From contig CAVSSS010000011.1 in NCBI GenBank assembly GCA_963730555.1, forward strand, positions 1-64,000: DNA of 64,000 bases, written 5' to 3'. The position numbers and the translations under genes were made by a program. Source of the stretch: Roseiarcus sp963730555. Lineage in GTDB: Bacteria; Pseudomonadota; Alphaproteobacteria; Rhizobiales; Beijerinckiaceae. Below the pieces are notes generated by a model, which saw only the letters and a list, made by a program, of their open reading frames with translations, was not told the DNA's origin and did not search any database. Positions 62,205-64,000 of this stretch are shown here, in pieces (position 1 is the first letter of the stretch; every line of letters begins with the position of its first letter).

Positions 62205-64000
62205 TCACGCCAGGCATTCGTCGAGGAAAGCCTTGAGCTGGGATTGATGCTTCGACATGAGTCCGGTCGCGGTCGCCGCCGACGCAGGACGGCCGGCGTA
62301 GCGGGCGCGCCTCGACTTACCGCCGAGCTGGCCCAGCACCCATTCGAGATAAGGCTCGACGAAGCCCCAGGCGCCCATGTTCTTGGGCTCCTCCTGGCAC
62401 CAGACGACCTCCGCCTTCTTGAAACGGGAGAGCTCCTTCACCAGCGCCTTGACCGGGAAAGGATAGAGCTGCTCCACCCTGAGCAGGTACACATCGTCGA
62501 CGCCGCGCTTCTCGCGCTCGTCGTAAAGATCGTAATAGACCTTGCCCGAGCACACGACGACGCGGCGGATCTTGTCGTCCTTGGCGAGCTTGATCTTTTC
62601 GCCCTTATGCGTCTCCGCGTGATCCCACAACAAGCGATGAAAGCTCGTTCCCGGGCCGAACGCTTCAAGGTTCGAGACCGCGCGCTTGTTGCGCAGCATC
62701 GACTTCGGCGTCATCGCAATCAGCGGCTTGCGGAACTCGCGCTTGAGCTGGCGCCTCAGAGAATGGAAGAAATTGGCCGGCGTCGTGCACACCACGACCT
62801 GCATATTGTCTTCGGCGCAGAGCTGGAGATAGCGCTCGAGGCGCGCGGACGAATGCTCCGGCCCCTGGCCCTCGTAGCCATGCGGCAGCAGGCACACGAG
62901 CCCCGACATGCGCAGCCATTTCTTTTCGCCGCCCGAGATGAACTGGTCGAACACGACCTGAGCGCCGTTGGCGAAATCGCCGAATTGCGCCTCCCATAAG
63001 ACAAGCGCGTTCGGCTCAGCAAGCGAATAGCCGTACTCGAAGCCGAGCACCGCCTCTTCCGACAGCATCGAGTTGATGACTTCGTAGCGCGCCTGCCCGT
63101 CGCGGATATGGTTCAGCGGGATGTAACGCGCTTCGGTCTCCTGATCGATCAGCGCCGAATGGCGTTGCGAGAACGTGCCTCGCTCGCTGTCCTGCCCGGA
63201 CAAGCGAACCGGAAAGCCCTCGTCCAGAAGCGAGCCGAAGGCGAGCGCCTCGGCGGTCGACCAGTCGATCCCCTCGCCGACTTTGATTGTCGCGCGGCGG
63301 TTCTCGAGGAAGCGACTGATGGTTTTATGAACCTTGAAGCCTTCCGGCGCCACGGTGATGCGCTCGCCGATCGCGCGTAGGCGATCAAGGTTGACGCCGG
63401 TCTTGCCGCGGCGATCGTCGTCGGCGATCTCCCGCGACGCCTTGACGCCCGCCCAACGGCCGTCGAGCCAATCGGCCTTGTTGGCGGAATAAGATTGGCC
63501 GGCCTCGAATTCCGCCTCCAGCCGTTGCCGCCAGTCAGAGCGCATCTTGTCGACTTCACCCTGAGTGACGACGCCTTCAGCGATAAGCTTCTCGGCGTAG
63601 ATCTGCTGCGTCGTCGGGTGCGCGCGGATGAGTCGGTACATGATCGGTTGGGTGAACGACGGCTCGTCGCCTTCGTTATGGCCGAACCGCCGATAGCAGA
63701 ACATGTCGATGACCACCGGCTTATGGAACTTCTGCCGGTATTCGGTCGCAACCTTGGCGCAGAAGACGACCGCCTCGGGATCATCGCCATTGACGTGAAA
63801 GATCGGCGCCTCGACAAGCTTGGCGACATCCGATGGATAGGGCGAGGAACGCGAATAGCGCGGGTAGGTGGTAAAGCCGATCTGGTTGTTGACGATGAAA
63901 TGCAGCGAACCGCCGGTCCTGTGGCCCCGTAGCCCCGAGAGACCAAAGCATTCGGCCACCACGCCTTGTCCGGCGAAAGCGGCGTCGCCGTGGATGAGGA
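62205..64000 (-). CDS. sucA: 2-oxoglutarate dehydrogenase E1, C-terminal part (runs off the window)
   Basis: About 598 residues are visible, starting in LIHGDAAFAGQGVVAECFGL at the window edge. They include GHRTGGSLHFIVNNQIGFTT (ThDP/Mg region), MFCYRRFGHNEGDEPSFTQP, the SucA-type pyrimidine domain with SGQDSERGTFSQRHSALIDQ, and the end VWCQEEPKNMGAWGFVEPYL. It decarboxylates 2-oxoglutarate and passes the succinyl group to E2. No break is seen. The first roughly 400 residues lie beyond position 64000. Confidence 0.95.
   Translation of the reverse strand, partial: LIHGDAAFAGQGVVAECFGLSGLRGHRTGGSLHFIVNNQIGFTTYPRYSRSSPYPSDVAKLVEAPIFHVNGDDPEAVVFCAKVATEYRQKFHKPVVIDMFCYRRFGHNEGDEPSFTQPIMYRLIRAHPTTQQIYAEKLIAEGVVTQGEVDKMRSDWRQRLEAEFEAGQSYSANKADWLDGRWAGVKASREIADDDRRGKTGVNLDRLRAIGERITVAPEGFKVHKTISRFLENRRATIKVGEGIDWSTAEALAFGSLLDEGFPVRLSGQDSERGTFSQRHSALIDQETEARYIPLNHIRDGQARYEVINSMLSEEAVLGFEYGYSLAEPNALVLWEAQFGDFANGAQVVFDQFISGGEKKWLRMSGLVCLLPHGYEGQGPEHSSARLERYLQLCAEDNMQVVVCTTPANFFHSLRRQLKREFRKPLIAMTPKSMLRNKRAVSNLEAFGPGTSFHRLLWDHAETHKGEKIKLAKDDKIRRVVVCSGKVYYDLYDEREKRGVDDVYLLRVEQLYPFPVKALVKELSRFKKAEVVWCQEEPKNMGAWGFVEPYLEWVLGQLGGKSRRARYAGRPASAATATGLMSKHQSQLKAFLDECLA

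Noticed and set aside
1..64000. CRISPR array or riboswitch
   Set aside because: No regularly spaced direct repeats and no recognisable riboswitch core were seen on either strand; only short palindromes and IS ends repeat.

Overview
The window is high-GC DNA from an alphaproteobacterium, most likely a Hyphomicrobiales member (a Beijerinckiaceae/Methylocystaceae-like lineage is a guess). The basis is the sucA-yciI-sucB-MAPEG-lpd block, the DUF952-pyrD overlap next to dnaA, the protein style, and a dispersed palindromic repeat of the 'CGTCATTGCGAGCGAAG' type. No rRNA or tRNA gene was found, so the placement is inference.

Layout. 1-4.4 kb: an exported protein coupled to a frameshifted polysaccharide deacetylase, a GlcG/HbpS-like protein, and an IS6 element that truncates a 5'-3' exonuclease remnant. 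4.4-8.9 kb: an intact two-gene RND efflux operon. 9.0-12.9 kb: an ISL3 element with an exact 8-bp target duplication, IS3 debris, an Rrf2 regulator and an htpG scrap. 13-22.4 kb: a leftward catabolic and storage block. It has a mandelate-racemase-like enzyme, a ThDP 2-oxo-acid decarboxylase, then acyl-CoA ligase, PHA synthase (GxCxG box of class II type), PHA depolymerase, MaoC-type hydratase and phasin, with a frameshifted AraC-type regulator upstream. This looks like a medium-chain PHA cycle fed by fatty acids. 23-26.2 kb: a CoA-transferase and a frameshifted glutaryl-CoA-dehydrogenase-like gene. 26.2-29.8 kb: three insertion sequences nested in one another. 30.3-39.3 kb: a redox region with a cytochrome b plus broken sulfite-oxidase-like molybdoprotein, a HdeA-like protein, a PQQ alcohol dehydrogenase with the lanthanide-type DYD motif, its cytochrome c, an unknown periplasmic protein and a degenerate PCuAC protein, separated by gene scraps and a three-copy 47-bp repeat. 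39.4-44.5 kb: an IS graveyard with a second nest (IS1111 type inside IS481). 44.5-48.4 kb: an SDR/TetR divergon with a perfect palindromic operator, an AT-richer methyltransferase gene behind an unusual palindrome cluster, and a truncated flavin reductase. 49-64 kb: leftward core genes pyrD, DUF952, dnaA, rhodanese, a membrane spermidine-synthase-like protein, a Tat-exported isoaspartyl methyltransferase, an L,D-transpeptidase, cdh and the 2-oxoglutarate dehydrogenase genes.

Single-base indels are abundant (about twenty), mostly between 21 and 44 kb, but one lies in the linker of sucB, a central metabolic gene. Some are therefore likely sequence errors, and every 'pseudogene' call based on one indel should be read with that in mind.
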